Shown piece after piece: positions 24,380 to 32,620 of a stretch of 64,000 bases of DNA. The stretch spans positions 31,968 to 95,967 of the forward strand of contig NZ_BMKR01000027.1 of assembly GCF_014644435.1 (NCBI RefSeq). Direction: 5' to 3'. The DNA comes from Paenibacillus albidus (GTDB lineage: Bacteria > Bacillota > Bacilli > Paenibacillales > Paenibacillaceae). The first letter of the stretch is position 1. The number at the start of each line of letters is the position of its first letter. A program made the position numbers and the translations under genes. The notes under the pieces are model-generated. The model saw only the letters and a list, made by a program, of their open reading frames with translations, ran no database searches and was not told the origin of the DNA.

Positions 24380-26173
24380 CTACACGATATTCTCCGTTCT
24401 CGCCATTTTTATCGCTTCTTCGCGGTTGTTGACGCTGAGCTTTGAGTAGAGAATCGAGCAGTAATTGCGGATCGTGCCCTCCGATAAAAATAACTTAGCG
24501 GCGATCGACTTGTAGCGCAGTCCGCCCGACAGATGTTCCAGAATCTCCATCTCGCGTTTCGTTAGGCCATACGGGTAGTTTTCCAGACTTGAACCTATCT
24601 TTTCCAACTGCTCACGTTGACGTTTCATCTCTTCGAAAACTCGTGTAGCAACCGATTGGTCGATCCAGGTTCCACCGTTATAAATAAGTTTCAAGGCTTC
24701 CTTCATCTCCCGCGGATGAATCGACTTTAGCATGTATCCTTCCGCTCCGCGCTCTAATGCAGTTGCTGCCTGTAAGGAATCTTCAAACGTCGTCATGAAC
24801 ACAACCTTCACATCAGGCCACCGTTGTTTTATCTCGAGTAACGTCTCAAGCCCGTCAATTCCCTGCATACGAAATTCCATTAGCACAATATCCGGCCGGG
24901 AACGCTCACAATGTTCTAATGCTTCCCGTCCGTTCTCTGCCGTACCAATGACGTTAAAATCAACATGCTGATCCAAAATTTGCTTCAAACTGTCGGTAAT
25001 GATGACCTGTTCATCAGCGATCAGCAAGCGGATCGCGTCATGTACAGGCTCGGTCAGCAACGGAATATTACATATGACGAAAGTACCTTGTCCTGGTCCG
25101 GAATGCATGGACAGCGTGCCGTGAAGTAGTTCAATCCGTTCCTTCATCCCATTCAGCTCAAATCCAAATTGGATTTCTTCCATTCCGATGCCGTTATCTT
25201 CGATCTGTAACCGGATCTGCTGACTATCGAAAAGCAGCTGAACGGATATCATGCTCGCCTGTCCGTACCGGACCGCGTTGGTTAGAGACTCTTGAAGGCA
25301 GCGATGTAGGCAAAAGTTTATTTTTTGCATCACAAGTGTCTCACTGCCGATCACACGGAATTTAACCGTTATTCCCGTCGATTTCATGAACTCTTCAGTT
25401 AATTGCAGCAGCGACTCACTTAACGAATGGCTGAGCGGAACTTGAGAGATCTGGTGCAGATGCTTGCGGATATCATCCATACTGTGCTGGGCGATACCGA
25501 CAAGCGAATCGATCTTCTCGATCTGCGAATGCGGTACGGACGATCGCAGCGATTCGACACCGACGATGAGCGAGGTAAGCGAATGGCCAATCGTGTCATG
25601 CAGCTCATGTGACAGCCGGGTGCGTTCCTCCAGCAGCGTAAGCTCCTCTATCCGCTTAATATGCTGCTCCAGTAATTGCTTCTGCTCTTGAATAATTCGG
25701 GCTTGCTGATGGGACTGAATTAAGATATTGAACGTAAAGCCGATAGCAAAACCTAGGCTGCAGCTAAAGATAAACTCAAACGGGAGACGATCAGCGATCC
25801 AACCGTTCAATACCGGAAATACGATTCCGCAGAGGATCCCTGGCCACACATAAGTTGTTCGGCTGCTCGACAAGCCGATCGTTATCACAAGCAAAACAAA
25901 AGACCATAGCAATTCCGGAGCTGCGTAGGCTATATAAAGATAAAAAGACCCCGTTGCCGTGACTTCGACAGCGAGATACCAAGCTTCTTTTCGATAGCGG
26001 ACGATGAATGGAACGAGGTAAACGACGAGAGCAAAAGAAATTACAATCCAAAACGACCCAGCGATCAAGGACGAATCGACAAAACCAGCGCTTGCGATAA
26101 TGACCAGCCAAATTGTTCGAATGGCCACAAGTATCCAATCATACCAGAACCATTTTTTCATGATAGAGAACAC
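24380..26173 (-). CDS. Membrane histidine kinase fused to NarL/LuxR response regulator
   Basis: One 597-residue protein carries a complete two-component system. Order: about five membrane helices (10-155), coiled region, HisKA_3 dimerisation domain with H192 (SHELHDTIGHSLT), HATPase with N299 (LQESLTNAVRYG) and G-box DNGIGM, a linker of only about ten residues, a receiver domain (382-500), and a LuxR HTH (537-595, LTKREMEILEHLSGG). The usual phosphoacceptor Asp is Glu433 (PDIVLMEFRMQGIDG; codon GAA), while acidic D387/E388, T461 and K483 remain. The probable start is GTG 26173 behind AGGTGA; ATG 26161 is the alternative. Divergent from a secreted serine hydrolase, its likely target. Membrane tethering of the DNA-binding domain and a phosphomimetic receiver are both unusual. 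Confidence 0.9.
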   Translation of the reverse strand: MFSIMKKWFWYDWILVAIRTIWLVIIASAGFVDSSLIAGSFWIVISFALVVYLVPFIVRYRKEAWYLAVEVTATGSFYLYIAYAAPELLWSFVLLVITIGLSSSRTTYVWPGILCGIVFPVLNGWIADRLPFEFIFSCSLGFAIGFTFNILIQSHQQARIIQEQKQLLEQHIKRIEELTLLEERTRLSHELHDTIGHSLTSLIVGVESLRSSVPHSQIEKIDSLVGIAQHSMDDIRKHLHQISQVPLSHSLSESLLQLTEEFMKSTGITVKFRVIGSETLVMQKINFCLHRCLQESLTNAVRYGQASMISVQLLFDSQQIRLQIEDNGIGMEEIQFGFELNGMKERIELLHGTLSMHSGPGQGTFVICNIPLLTEPVHDAIRLLIADEQVIITDSLKQILDQHVDFNVIGTAENGREALEHCERSRPDIVLMEFRMQGIDGLETLLEIKQRWPDVKVVFMTTFEDSLQAATALERGAEGYMLKSIHPREMKEALKLIYNGGTWIDQSVATRVFEEMKRQREQLEKIGSSLENYPYGLTKREMEILEHLSGGLRYKSIAAKLFLSEGTIRNYCSILYSKLSVNNREEAIKMARTENIV

Positions 26174-26469
26174 TGATTATGTTCACCTGCTTGTATTTTT
26201 ATGATAATCAATTTCCGATTGATTCAGACCCTTATCATGCACCATTACCTCCTGATTCGTCAAGCGAGAGAGGGGGGAACGGTTAGAACTTGGCTGTAGC
26301 AAGAACGTCATATGAGACATTGACAATTTGTCATACGGTAGATGTGACAGGTCCAAGCACGATGTCATCAAAAGTTTGGCGGTTTCATCAATGTCCGATT
26401 TAACAACTTCGGGGGTAATGTGAAGGAGTGAACCAACACACCATTCCAAAATAATAGGAGCGATGCATT

Positions 26470-28629
26470 ATGAAATTATTTACCATGCAAAGAGGAGTTG
26501 CACTTACGTTAACAGCTATATTGGCGGTTACACCGGTATTCCCTGCTTATGGAACACTACACGCAGCGGGTCACACGGCAATCTATCAAACGATTGATAA
26601 AGCTGCTAATAGCGACAATATTCCAGGCGTTATCGTAACCGTTAAGAAAGGAGATGCAAGCTGGTCCTATGCTTCCGGAGAAGGGAATATTGAAAGAAAT
26701 CATAAGGTGGATGCCGACTCTGCTTTCCGGATCGGAAGTACAACGAAGACGTTTGTCGCTGCGGTTGCCTTGCAGCTTGCAGGCGAGAAGAAACTGTCCC
26801 TTGATGATACGGTGGAGAAGTGGCTGCCAGGGCTCGTACAGGGCAATGGGCACGACGGCAATAAAGTTAAGATTCGTCAATTGTTGAATCAAACAAGCGG
26901 ACTTCCAGACTACTTGACGCCAGAACTTAGAACGAAATTACTGACGAATCCAGGTGGGAATTATACAGCTGAGCAGTTAGTCGCCATGGGTTTGGAGCAA
27001 AAGCCGGTAACGGGGTGGGCATACTCGAACACAAATTACACGATTATGGGTCTCATTATCCAGAAAGCTACCGGGGAAACCTATGCGGAGCAGATTAAGA
27101 AACGAATTATTGAACCGCTTCAGCTGAAAGAAACCTTCCTCCCCGGCAATTCGATGGATATTCCGAAAAAAAATGCCCGCGGCTACTTGGACACAGGAAA
27201 TAAATTAGTAGATTTTACAATGTTTAACCCATCGTTTGCTAATTCCGGCGGGGAGATGATCTCGACAGGGGAAGACATGACGACGTTTTTCCGCGCCTTA
27301 TTGGGCGGAAAGCTGTTGACGCCAGAGATGAAGAAGGAGATGTTGACTAGCACAAATGATTCCCCATTAGGACAGTATGGACTTGGCATACATCAAACAA
27401 AGCTACCTGACGGCACCACTGTATGGGGACATGGCGGCGGTATTCCAGGATTTACCAACTTTGCGGGCGGAACGGAAGACGGTCAACATGTCATCTCGAT
27501 CAATATTAATGTACTGGGAGATGCGGCTAGACATATCGACAATATTATAGAGTCGGAATTCACAAAAGAACCCAAAAAAGAACTCAACGAGAAGGAAAAG
27601 AAAATCAAGCATCGGGAAGACGTCAAACGCGTCATGGATGAGGTGATAACGAACAAAAGAGTCCCTAGTGTTATAGCCGGAGGACTACAGGATGGTGAAC
27701 GCTGGTCCTATGCTACAGGCACAGCTAGCTACGAAGTTCCACACTCAGTGGAGCCGGATTTTTCATTCCGTATTGGAAGCATCACGAAGACGTTCACTGC
27801 TTCCGTTATATTACAATTGGCTGAGGAGAAACAATTGAGTCTGGATGATTCGGTCGAAAAATGGCTGCCAGGGGTCATAAAGGGGAACGGGTATGACGGC
27901 AACAACATTAAGATTCGTCAATTATTGAACCATACAAGCGGGCTTGCGAGCTATACGGATCCAGATATGCGAGACATTATCTTGCCTCACAATCCATTCC
28001 GTTACTATTCCGTCGACGATCTTATCGGCTTGGCCCTTGCAAAACCGCCTGTATATGCACCAGGGAAGGATTGGAACTATTCCAACGTCAATACGATACT
28101 CGCCGGCAAAATTATTCAGAAGGTAACCGGGGATACGTATGCGGAACAGATCAGGAAGCGGTTCATCGAACCGCTCGGGCTGACGGAGACATTCGTCATG
28201 GAGAATAGTTCTCATATTCCGGGGAAGCATGCCACAGGATACAATATGGACAGATCGGGCCATTTGTATGATTTGACTGAAATGAATCAATCCTGGGCAA
28301 ATGCAGCCGGAGATATGGTGTCAAACGTCAAAGATTTGACCACCTTCTTCAGTGCGCTTTTAGGTGGAAAGCTACTAAATCAAGAGATGATGGACCAGAT
28401 GCTCACAACAGTAGATTCACCTTTGGGTAAAGTCGGACTAGGGATTTTTGAAGGGAGAACGCCGGACGGGCAATCCTATTGGGGGCATGCCGGCGGTACT
28501 TTCGGATTTGAGACAAGAGCCTTCGGACCTCTAGGTGGGAAGCATATTTTGGTAACGGCCATCAACTCGGTAGGACCGGACGCCATAGAGGCTCACAATA
28601 AATTACTCAACAAGGAGTTTAACCGTTAA
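26470..28629 (+). CDS. Secreted serine hydrolase with two tandem beta-lactamase domains
   Basis: A 719-residue exported protein: signal peptide in the first about 33 residues (ALTLTAILAVTPVFPAYG), then two homologous class C beta-lactamase/DD-peptidase-like domains (about 36-365 and 385-715). Both retain active-site motifs: S90-T-T-K93, YSNTN and WGHGGG in the first; S437-I-T-K440, YSNVN and WGHAGG in the second. A charged linker rich in Lys/Glu (about 368-390) joins them. Clear internal duplication, for example LSLDD-VEKWLPG and IRQLLN-TSGL in each half. It may trim cell wall peptides or hydrolyse amide/ester compounds. Divergent from the kinase-regulator fusion. Confidence 0.9.
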   Translation: MKLFTMQRGVALTLTAILAVTPVFPAYGTLHAAGHTAIYQTIDKAANSDNIPGVIVTVKKGDASWSYASGEGNIERNHKVDADSAFRIGSTTKTFVAAVALQLAGEKKLSLDDTVEKWLPGLVQGNGHDGNKVKIRQLLNQTSGLPDYLTPELRTKLLTNPGGNYTAEQLVAMGLEQKPVTGWAYSNTNYTIMGLIIQKATGETYAEQIKKRIIEPLQLKETFLPGNSMDIPKKNARGYLDTGNKLVDFTMFNPSFANSGGEMISTGEDMTTFFRALLGGKLLTPEMKKEMLTSTNDSPLGQYGLGIHQTKLPDGTTVWGHGGGIPGFTNFAGGTEDGQHVISININVLGDAARHIDNIIESEFTKEPKKELNEKEKKIKHREDVKRVMDEVITNKRVPSVIAGGLQDGERWSYATGTASYEVPHSVEPDFSFRIGSITKTFTASVILQLAEEKQLSLDDSVEKWLPGVIKGNGYDGNNIKIRQLLNHTSGLASYTDPDMRDIILPHNPFRYYSVDDLIGLALAKPPVYAPGKDWNYSNVNTILAGKIIQKVTGDTYAEQIRKRFIEPLGLTETFVMENSSHIPGKHATGYNMDRSGHLYDLTEMNQSWANAAGDMVSNVKDLTTFFSALLGGKLLNQEMMDQMLTTVDSPLGKVGLGIFEGRTPDGQSYWGHAGGTFGFETRAFGPLGGKHILVTAINSVGPDAIEAHNKLLNKEFNR

Positions 28630-28633
28630 GTTT

Positions 28634-28682
28634 AAAGCCGACATCGCTCTCTTTATTTGAGAGCGGTTGTCGGTTTTCTTTG
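28634..28682 (+). terminator. Terminator after the tandem serine hydrolase
   Basis: AAAGCCGACA with TGTCGGTTTT as outer stem and CGCTCTC with GAGAGCG as inner stem, followed by TTTTCTTT. A strong hairpin ten bases after the stop region. Confidence 0.85.
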
Positions 28683-28691
28683 GTTAAGAAG

Positions 28692-28890
28692 TTTAATGAA
28701 CAATCAGACGTCATAGCTGACCAGGCATTTAAAACAGAGGGACATCAAATGCGTGAAATGCAAAAACGTTTAAGAGAGCTAGAGGAAGAGAACAAAATCT
28801 TAAAAAGGTAATGCATTACTTCGCGAAAGACCTTCAGTAAAGTAATTGTTCGTTTATGAACACCGCTCGGAATACGGACTGGGGAAGTAA
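28692..28890 (+). pseudogene. IS3-family transposase scraps (OrfA end, OrfB start)
   Basis: The frame from 28692 reads FNEQSDVIADQAFKTEGHQM then REMQKRLRELEEENKILK, the leucine-zipper end of an IS3 OrfA. A frameshift then gives AMHYFAKD-like and, further on, FVYEHRSEYGL before TAA, the start of OrfB. The rest is missing. Confidence 0.6.
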
Positions 28891-28975
28891 CGGGCAGAAA
28901 AGCAGGTTATATCAGAAGGGATTAAACTGAAAATCGAGAAATAATAGCTGTAAGATGCAATAGTGAAAGGACAAT

Positions 28976-29353
28976 GAATTCGATAAAATTTTTGAAGCTT
29001 TTTAAAAAAACACAGGTATCTATTTAAGCAAAAACGATGACTTGTTTATGGTTCCAACAGGATCCTCAAAAAAATTTGGCGGAGCAGTGGATATTAACAT
29101 TGTAAATGAATTGAAATCTCCTTATACAAATGATGCTATTGAAGATATCAAAGGATGGTCTAATGCTGTTCGAAATAAGAAGTTTATCAGTTGCTATTGG
29201 AATGATGATATTGGTTATGGAATTACACCGACGAACAAAGTCACCTACAAAGGTTATCAGCATCAAGGAGACGCGATTGTATTAGGCAACAAAGTTAAAC
29301 CTGGTGAACTGGCAAATTCTGCGAAAAGAGCGATTGAAAAATCAAAGAGTTAA
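28976..29353 (+). pseudogene. Broken gene resembling a contact-dependent-inhibition immunity protein
   Basis: The frame reads EFDKIFEAF, stop TAA (29003-29005), then TGIYLSKNDDLFMVPTGSSK and KFGGAVDINIVNELKSPY... up to 29353. The natural ATG at 28974 is two bases out of frame, and a stop interrupts codon 10, so the front is damaged; a 103-codon piece from 29042 remains open. The Gly-rich start and KVTYKGYQH stretch recall CdiI/DUF1436-type immunity proteins, but that match is from memory only. No toxin gene lies nearby. Confidence 0.4.
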
Positions 29354-29403
29354 TAAGTGATCGGTGATCTGCTAGTTATACAGGCTACATGACCTAAATT
29401 GTT

Positions 29404-29466
29404 ACGCTAACTGGGAACGTTAGCTCAATAAAACGGCGGCAGTGGATACCGCTGTTTCTGTTTTCT
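29404..29466. repeat. Palindromic intergenic repeat, copy D
   Basis: CTAACTGGGAACGTTAGCTC precedes the hairpin AAACGGCGG / CCGCTGTTT and TTTCTGTTTTC. The layout matches the other dispersed repeats (CCCGTTA-type end plus GC hairpin). It may also end transcription. Confidence 0.55.
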
Positions 29467-29523
29467 GGCGAAGTTTTCAGCCCTCAACCATAGAGGAAGA
29501 TTAACTCAAACACAGTTAAGATA

Positions 29524-29562
29524 TTGACAACCACCTATAGTTGTAAGTAAAATCATTACAAC
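29524..29562 (+). promoter_or_regulatory. Promoter and operator of the Rrf2 gene
   Basis: TTGACA (29524-29529), 18 bp, TAAAAT (29548-29553). The dyad GTTGTAA-N9-TTACAAC (29540-29562) covers the -10 box. The same dyad with the same spacing recurs at 30033-30055 before the hydrolase gene. Confidence 0.75.
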
Positions 29563-29574
29563 GGGAGGGTGTAA

Positions 29575-30009
29575 ATGAGAATCAGTAGCAAATTTAGCGT
29601 TGCTGTACATATGCTGACACTTATTAATGTTCGTACTGACCTGCTTACATCAGAACAAATAGCAGATAGCGTGAACATTAATCCGGTCATTATTCGTCAG
29701 ATCAGCAGCTTATTGAAAAGAGCTGGATTAATTAAGGTGAAACGCGGGACAGGTGGCGCGTCCTTACTAAAAGAGCCAGCAGACATATCATTATACGATA
29801 TTTTTATTGCTGTCGATGTTGTCCCTGATGATGGTCTCTTTCATACTCATGAAAATCCTAATCCAAATTGCTGGGTGGGCTCGAATATTAATGAGATTCT
29901 TGGGCTCTTCCTGCTAAAGGCACAACATGCAATGGAAGAGATCCTTCGCGATGTGTCATTAGAAGAAATTACAGGGCTTATCAAGCAAAAAAAACATGCT
30001 TCTTCTTAG
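29575..30009 (+). CDS. Rrf2-family regulator, single-Cys type
   Basis: A 144-residue Rrf2-family winged-helix protein (RISSKFSVAVHMLTL; HTH SEQIADSVNINPVIIRQISS; wing KRGTGGASLLKEP). It lacks the IscR cluster Cys triplet but has the single C99 in NPNPNCWVG, the position used for thiol sensing in YwnA/SaiR-like relatives. GGGAGG precedes the ATG. An operator dyad overlaps its promoter, so it is probably autorepressed, and an identical dyad lies before the next gene. Confidence 0.9.
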   Translation: MRISSKFSVAVHMLTLINVRTDLLTSEQIADSVNINPVIIRQISSLLKRAGLIKVKRGTGGASLLKEPADISLYDIFIAVDVVPDDGLFHTHENPNPNCWVGSNINEILGLFLLKAQHAMEEILRDVSLEEITGLIKQKKHASS

Positions 30010-30026
30010 GAGAAGCATAATTTTTT
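29996..30026 (+). terminator. Terminator overlapping the end of the Rrf2 gene
   Basis: ATGCTTCT (29996-30003) pairs with AGAAGCAT (30011-30018), then AATTTTTT. The stop codon lies in the loop, a compact arrangement. Confidence 0.7.
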
Positions 30027-30032
30027 CCACTG

Positions 30033-30055
30033 GTTGTAACAAATTTCATTACAAC
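30033..30055. promoter_or_regulatory. Second Rrf2 operator, before the hydrolase gene
   Basis: GTTGTAA-N9-TTACAAC, identical arms and spacing to the dyad at 29540. It lies 40 bp before the hydrolase start codon, after the terminator, so the hydrolase probably has its own Rrf2-controlled promoter here. Confidence 0.7.
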
Positions 30056-30094
30056 AAATTGACCCTCCCGAAAAAACGATAAGGAGTGTTAAAG

Positions 30095-30976
30095 ATGGGA
30101 CAAAACTTTGAGGAAGAGATTAAAGAGCTACACTGGGAATCCGATAGGAACTCATATGTTCAACTAATTCCTAATATTGTTTATTTAGAAAAAGAGGAGT
30201 ATTCTTTAAAACTAAATCTACTGGTTTACCGTGATCCAATGGATGCATTATTTAACCGTGACGGCAATAAAGAGGTTTATCCACTGATTATTTATTTACA
30301 AGGTTGCGGATGGGGCTGGAGTGAGCAGGATACGTTTCAGTTTATCCCGCAATTATCGGAATTTGCCAAGGACGGTTACGTCGTCGCAAGCATTCAATAT
30401 CGCCTAAGCTCACAAGACATATTCCCCGCGCAGCTTGAAGATGTAAAATCTGCTATACGTTATTTAAGAACCCATGCGTTCCAATTTAATATCGATCCGA
30501 AAAGAGTAGGTATATGGGGGGACTCATCTGGTGCCCATTTAGCCTTACTGGCTGGGCTTGAGGCGATGGGAAGCTTAGACGATCAGGTTAATATTCAAGC
30601 CGTTGTTGATTGGTTTGGCCCAACTGATCTACTTTCTATGAGCCAGTACCCTTCTGTATTTGACCACGATTCTCCACATTCGCCAGAGTCTAAATTAGTA
30701 GGGGGAGCTATCCAGGAGAATAAAGAAAAGGCTAGAAGCGCAAGCCCTATCCGTTACATTCACCCCTCTGCACCACCCACTCTAATCATGCATGGCGATG
30801 CAGATGACGTTGTCCCCTATGAGCAGAGCGTCGAAATGTTTAAGGCCTTGCGCAGGGCTGGAAACTACGCGGAAATGTATAAAGTTAAGGGTGCAGGACA
30901 CATTGGCTTCACACAGCCGCAAACGATGGAGGTTGTTAAATCATTTTTTAAAAAGCATCTTAAGTCATTAAGTTAA
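30095..30976 (+). CDS. Alpha/beta hydrolase (BD-FAE / esterase-lipase type)
   Basis: A 293-residue serine hydrolase: oxyanion region YLQGCGWGWSEQD (the usual HGG is replaced by QGCGWG), nucleophile elbow GIWGDSSGAHLALL, acid Asp in MHGDADDVVPYEQS, and His in GAGHIGF. ATG 30095 follows AAGGAG at 8 nt; an in-frame ATG at 30086 lacks it. No signal peptide. Controlled, by operator evidence, by the upstream Rrf2 regulator. Substrate unknown; relatives act on carboxyl esters. Confidence 0.88.
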   Translation: MGQNFEEEIKELHWESDRNSYVQLIPNIVYLEKEEYSLKLNLLVYRDPMDALFNRDGNKEVYPLIIYLQGCGWGWSEQDTFQFIPQLSEFAKDGYVVASIQYRLSSQDIFPAQLEDVKSAIRYLRTHAFQFNIDPKRVGIWGDSSGAHLALLAGLEAMGSLDDQVNIQAVVDWFGPTDLLSMSQYPSVFDHDSPHSPESKLVGGAIQENKEKARSASPIRYIHPSAPPTLIMHGDADDVVPYEQSVEMFKALRRAGNYAEMYKVKGAGHIGFTQPQTMEVVKSFFKKHLKSLS

Positions 30977-31090
30977 CGGGAAACGTTAGTTGAACGACAA
31001 CAGCGGCAGTCTAAGACTTTATTTATCAAGTCTTGGTCCGCCGCTGCTTCTTTTAATTGATCAGTCTAAAACTTTATTTTCACCGAACAA
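30973..31090. repeat. Palindromic intergenic repeat, copy E
   Basis: TTAACGGGAAACGTTAGTTG is followed by a double-stem hairpin (CAGCGGC 31001-31007 with GCCGCTG 31040-31046; AAGACTT with AAGTCTT) and by two copies of AGTCTAAnACTTTATTT. It ends in TTTTCACCGAACAA, as does the inverted long copy at 17062-17240. It may serve as terminator for the hydrolase. Nothing else is seen up to 31225. Confidence 0.75.
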
Positions 31091-31225
31091 ATCCAATTGA
31101 TCCACATTCAGATCTTTGACGGTATCGAGCGTGGTATATCTTGCAATAATTCATCATGGATAACAAACGGCTAATTTGCGGTGTATACCCTGGAATATCT
31201 CTAATGAGATAAATTTTGTCCAAGT

Positions 31226-31609
31226 TCATTTAGAGTTAACCTCCTTTGGAATTTGAATGAGCACATAAGCTGAAGTCCACATCTGGGTTGATACCACCAA
31301 GCGCTCTCCTTGTTTTTCGAAGAAGAGTCCATTACCGTCTTTTTGGGTGAACACCCACCCCTTCGTGCCGACCAGATCTTTGATCCTTTCACCCACTACT
31401 CTCATATCTGCTTTACTTGTAATATACCACTCATTCCGGTTAGCACTAGTTAACTTTGTGATCTGCATCGTAGATGTTTTCACCTTTTCGACCACTTCTT
31501 TTTTGCTGATATTCCCCATCGGAAGCGGCGGATAATAGAGTTTATTATAAAATACGAAGATTCCTGCACAGATAACGATCAATCCTACTGCTGTCAGCCA
31601 TTTCTTCAT
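31226..31609 (-). CDS. Membrane-anchored small protein, unknown
   Basis: A 127-residue protein with one N-terminal helix (KKWLTAVGLIVICAGIFVFY) and an extracytoplasmic polar domain of about 95 residues (KKEVVEKVKTSTMQITKLTS ... ERLVVSTQMWTSAYVLIQIP). No family recognised. ATG 31609 follows GGAG at 12 nt; an upstream in-frame ATG at 31627 has no site. It stands alone. Confidence 0.7.
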   Translation of the reverse strand: MKKWLTAVGLIVICAGIFVFYNKLYYPPLPMGNISKKEVVEKVKTSTMQITKLTSANRNEWYITSKADMRVVGERIKDLVGTKGWVFTQKDGNGLFFEKQGERLVVSTQMWTSAYVLIQIPKEVNSK

Positions 31610-31768
31610 TTTGTCACATTTCTCCATTTCTAAGGGGTATGGTCTGCATTATTTTACCATAGAAACGGAAGCTCGCGTTAGAACTGCCTCTGCGCGCAAC
31701 ATCGTCCAAGAATGTTCCGAATTTTCATATTATAATGACTATACATTAACGAAAAAGAGGTGCAGACA

Positions 31769-32620
31769 GTGACTCGTGAAGTTCGGACCGTGGTCTATGA
31801 TACAGACTTGCAGCTTGAGGCGTATCAATTTGAAGGCATTATGCAGAAGTTTCCTAATCATTTCCATGACTACTACGTCATTGGCTTTATTGAACAAGGC
31901 AAGCGTATGCTCGTGTGCAACAACGAAGAGTATTTACTGAACAGCGGGGATGTAACCATCTTCAATCCTCAGGACCCCCATGCCTGTGAACAGATCGACG
32001 GGAGAACGCTGGACTACCGCTGCATTAACATCCAGCCGGAAATTATGCAGAAGCTGGTGCGGGAGATTACGGGGCAAGCCGATCTTCCCCGGTTCACCCC
32101 GCATGTTCTATATCAGAGTGAGTTAGCCCTGCCCTTACACGAGCTGCATCAGATGATCCTTGAAGGCGAGTCCGATTTCCACAAAGAAGAACTGCTGTTA
32201 TTCCTGCTGGAGCAACTGTTACGGGAATATTCAAATACGGAACCACCCGCTCCCATCCAGGAGCTTTCTACCGAAATCAAACTGATCTGTGATTACATAG
32301 AATCGCATTATACGGAAAGCATCACACTGAACCAGTTAAGTGAGCTAACCGGGATAAGCAAATATCATCTGCTGCGCGTATTCACCCGCCAAAAAGGAAT
32401 CTCGCCCTACCGCTATCTGGAGACCCTTCGGATCAGCCAGGCTAAACGCCTGCTTGAGCAAGGGCAGCTCCCCATCGAAGTTGCTGCGTTGACCGGATTC
32501 AGCGACCAGAGCCATTTTACGAATTTTTTCAAAAAACTAATCGGCTTAACGCCCAAGCAGTACAGACGTATCTTCAACCATGAAGCAGGAAACAAGCCGA
32601 TCCCGGGCAGTGTATCATGA
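31769..32620 (+). CDS. AraC-family regulator with cupin domain
   Basis: A 283-residue regulator: N-terminal AraC-binding cupin (FPNHFHDYYVIGFIEQGKRM, NSGDVTIFNPQDPH) and C-terminal double HTH (LNQLSELTGISKYHLLRVFT; IEVAALTGFSDQSHFTNFFK). GTG 31769 was chosen because AAAGAGG lies 8 nt upstream; another in-frame GTG at 31760 overlaps it. Its stop overlaps the ATG of an EamA transporter gene (ATGA), so the two are translationally coupled and the regulator probably controls its own operon. Confidence 0.88.
   Translation: MTREVRTVVYDTDLQLEAYQFEGIMQKFPNHFHDYYVIGFIEQGKRMLVCNNEEYLLNSGDVTIFNPQDPHACEQIDGRTLDYRCINIQPEIMQKLVREITGQADLPRFTPHVLYQSELALPLHELHQMILEGESDFHKEELLLFLLEQLLREYSNTEPPAPIQELSTEIKLICDYIESHYTESITLNQLSELTGISKYHLLRVFTRQKGISPYRYLETLRISQAKRLLEQGQLPIEVAALTGFSDQSHFTNFFKKLIGLTPKQYRRIFNHEAGNKPIPGSVS

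Noticed and set aside
26183..26449. Leftward 88-codon frame between the kinase fusion and the serine hydrolase
   Set aside because: No ribosome binding site, no recognisable fold, and it occupies the divergent promoter region, so it is probably chance.
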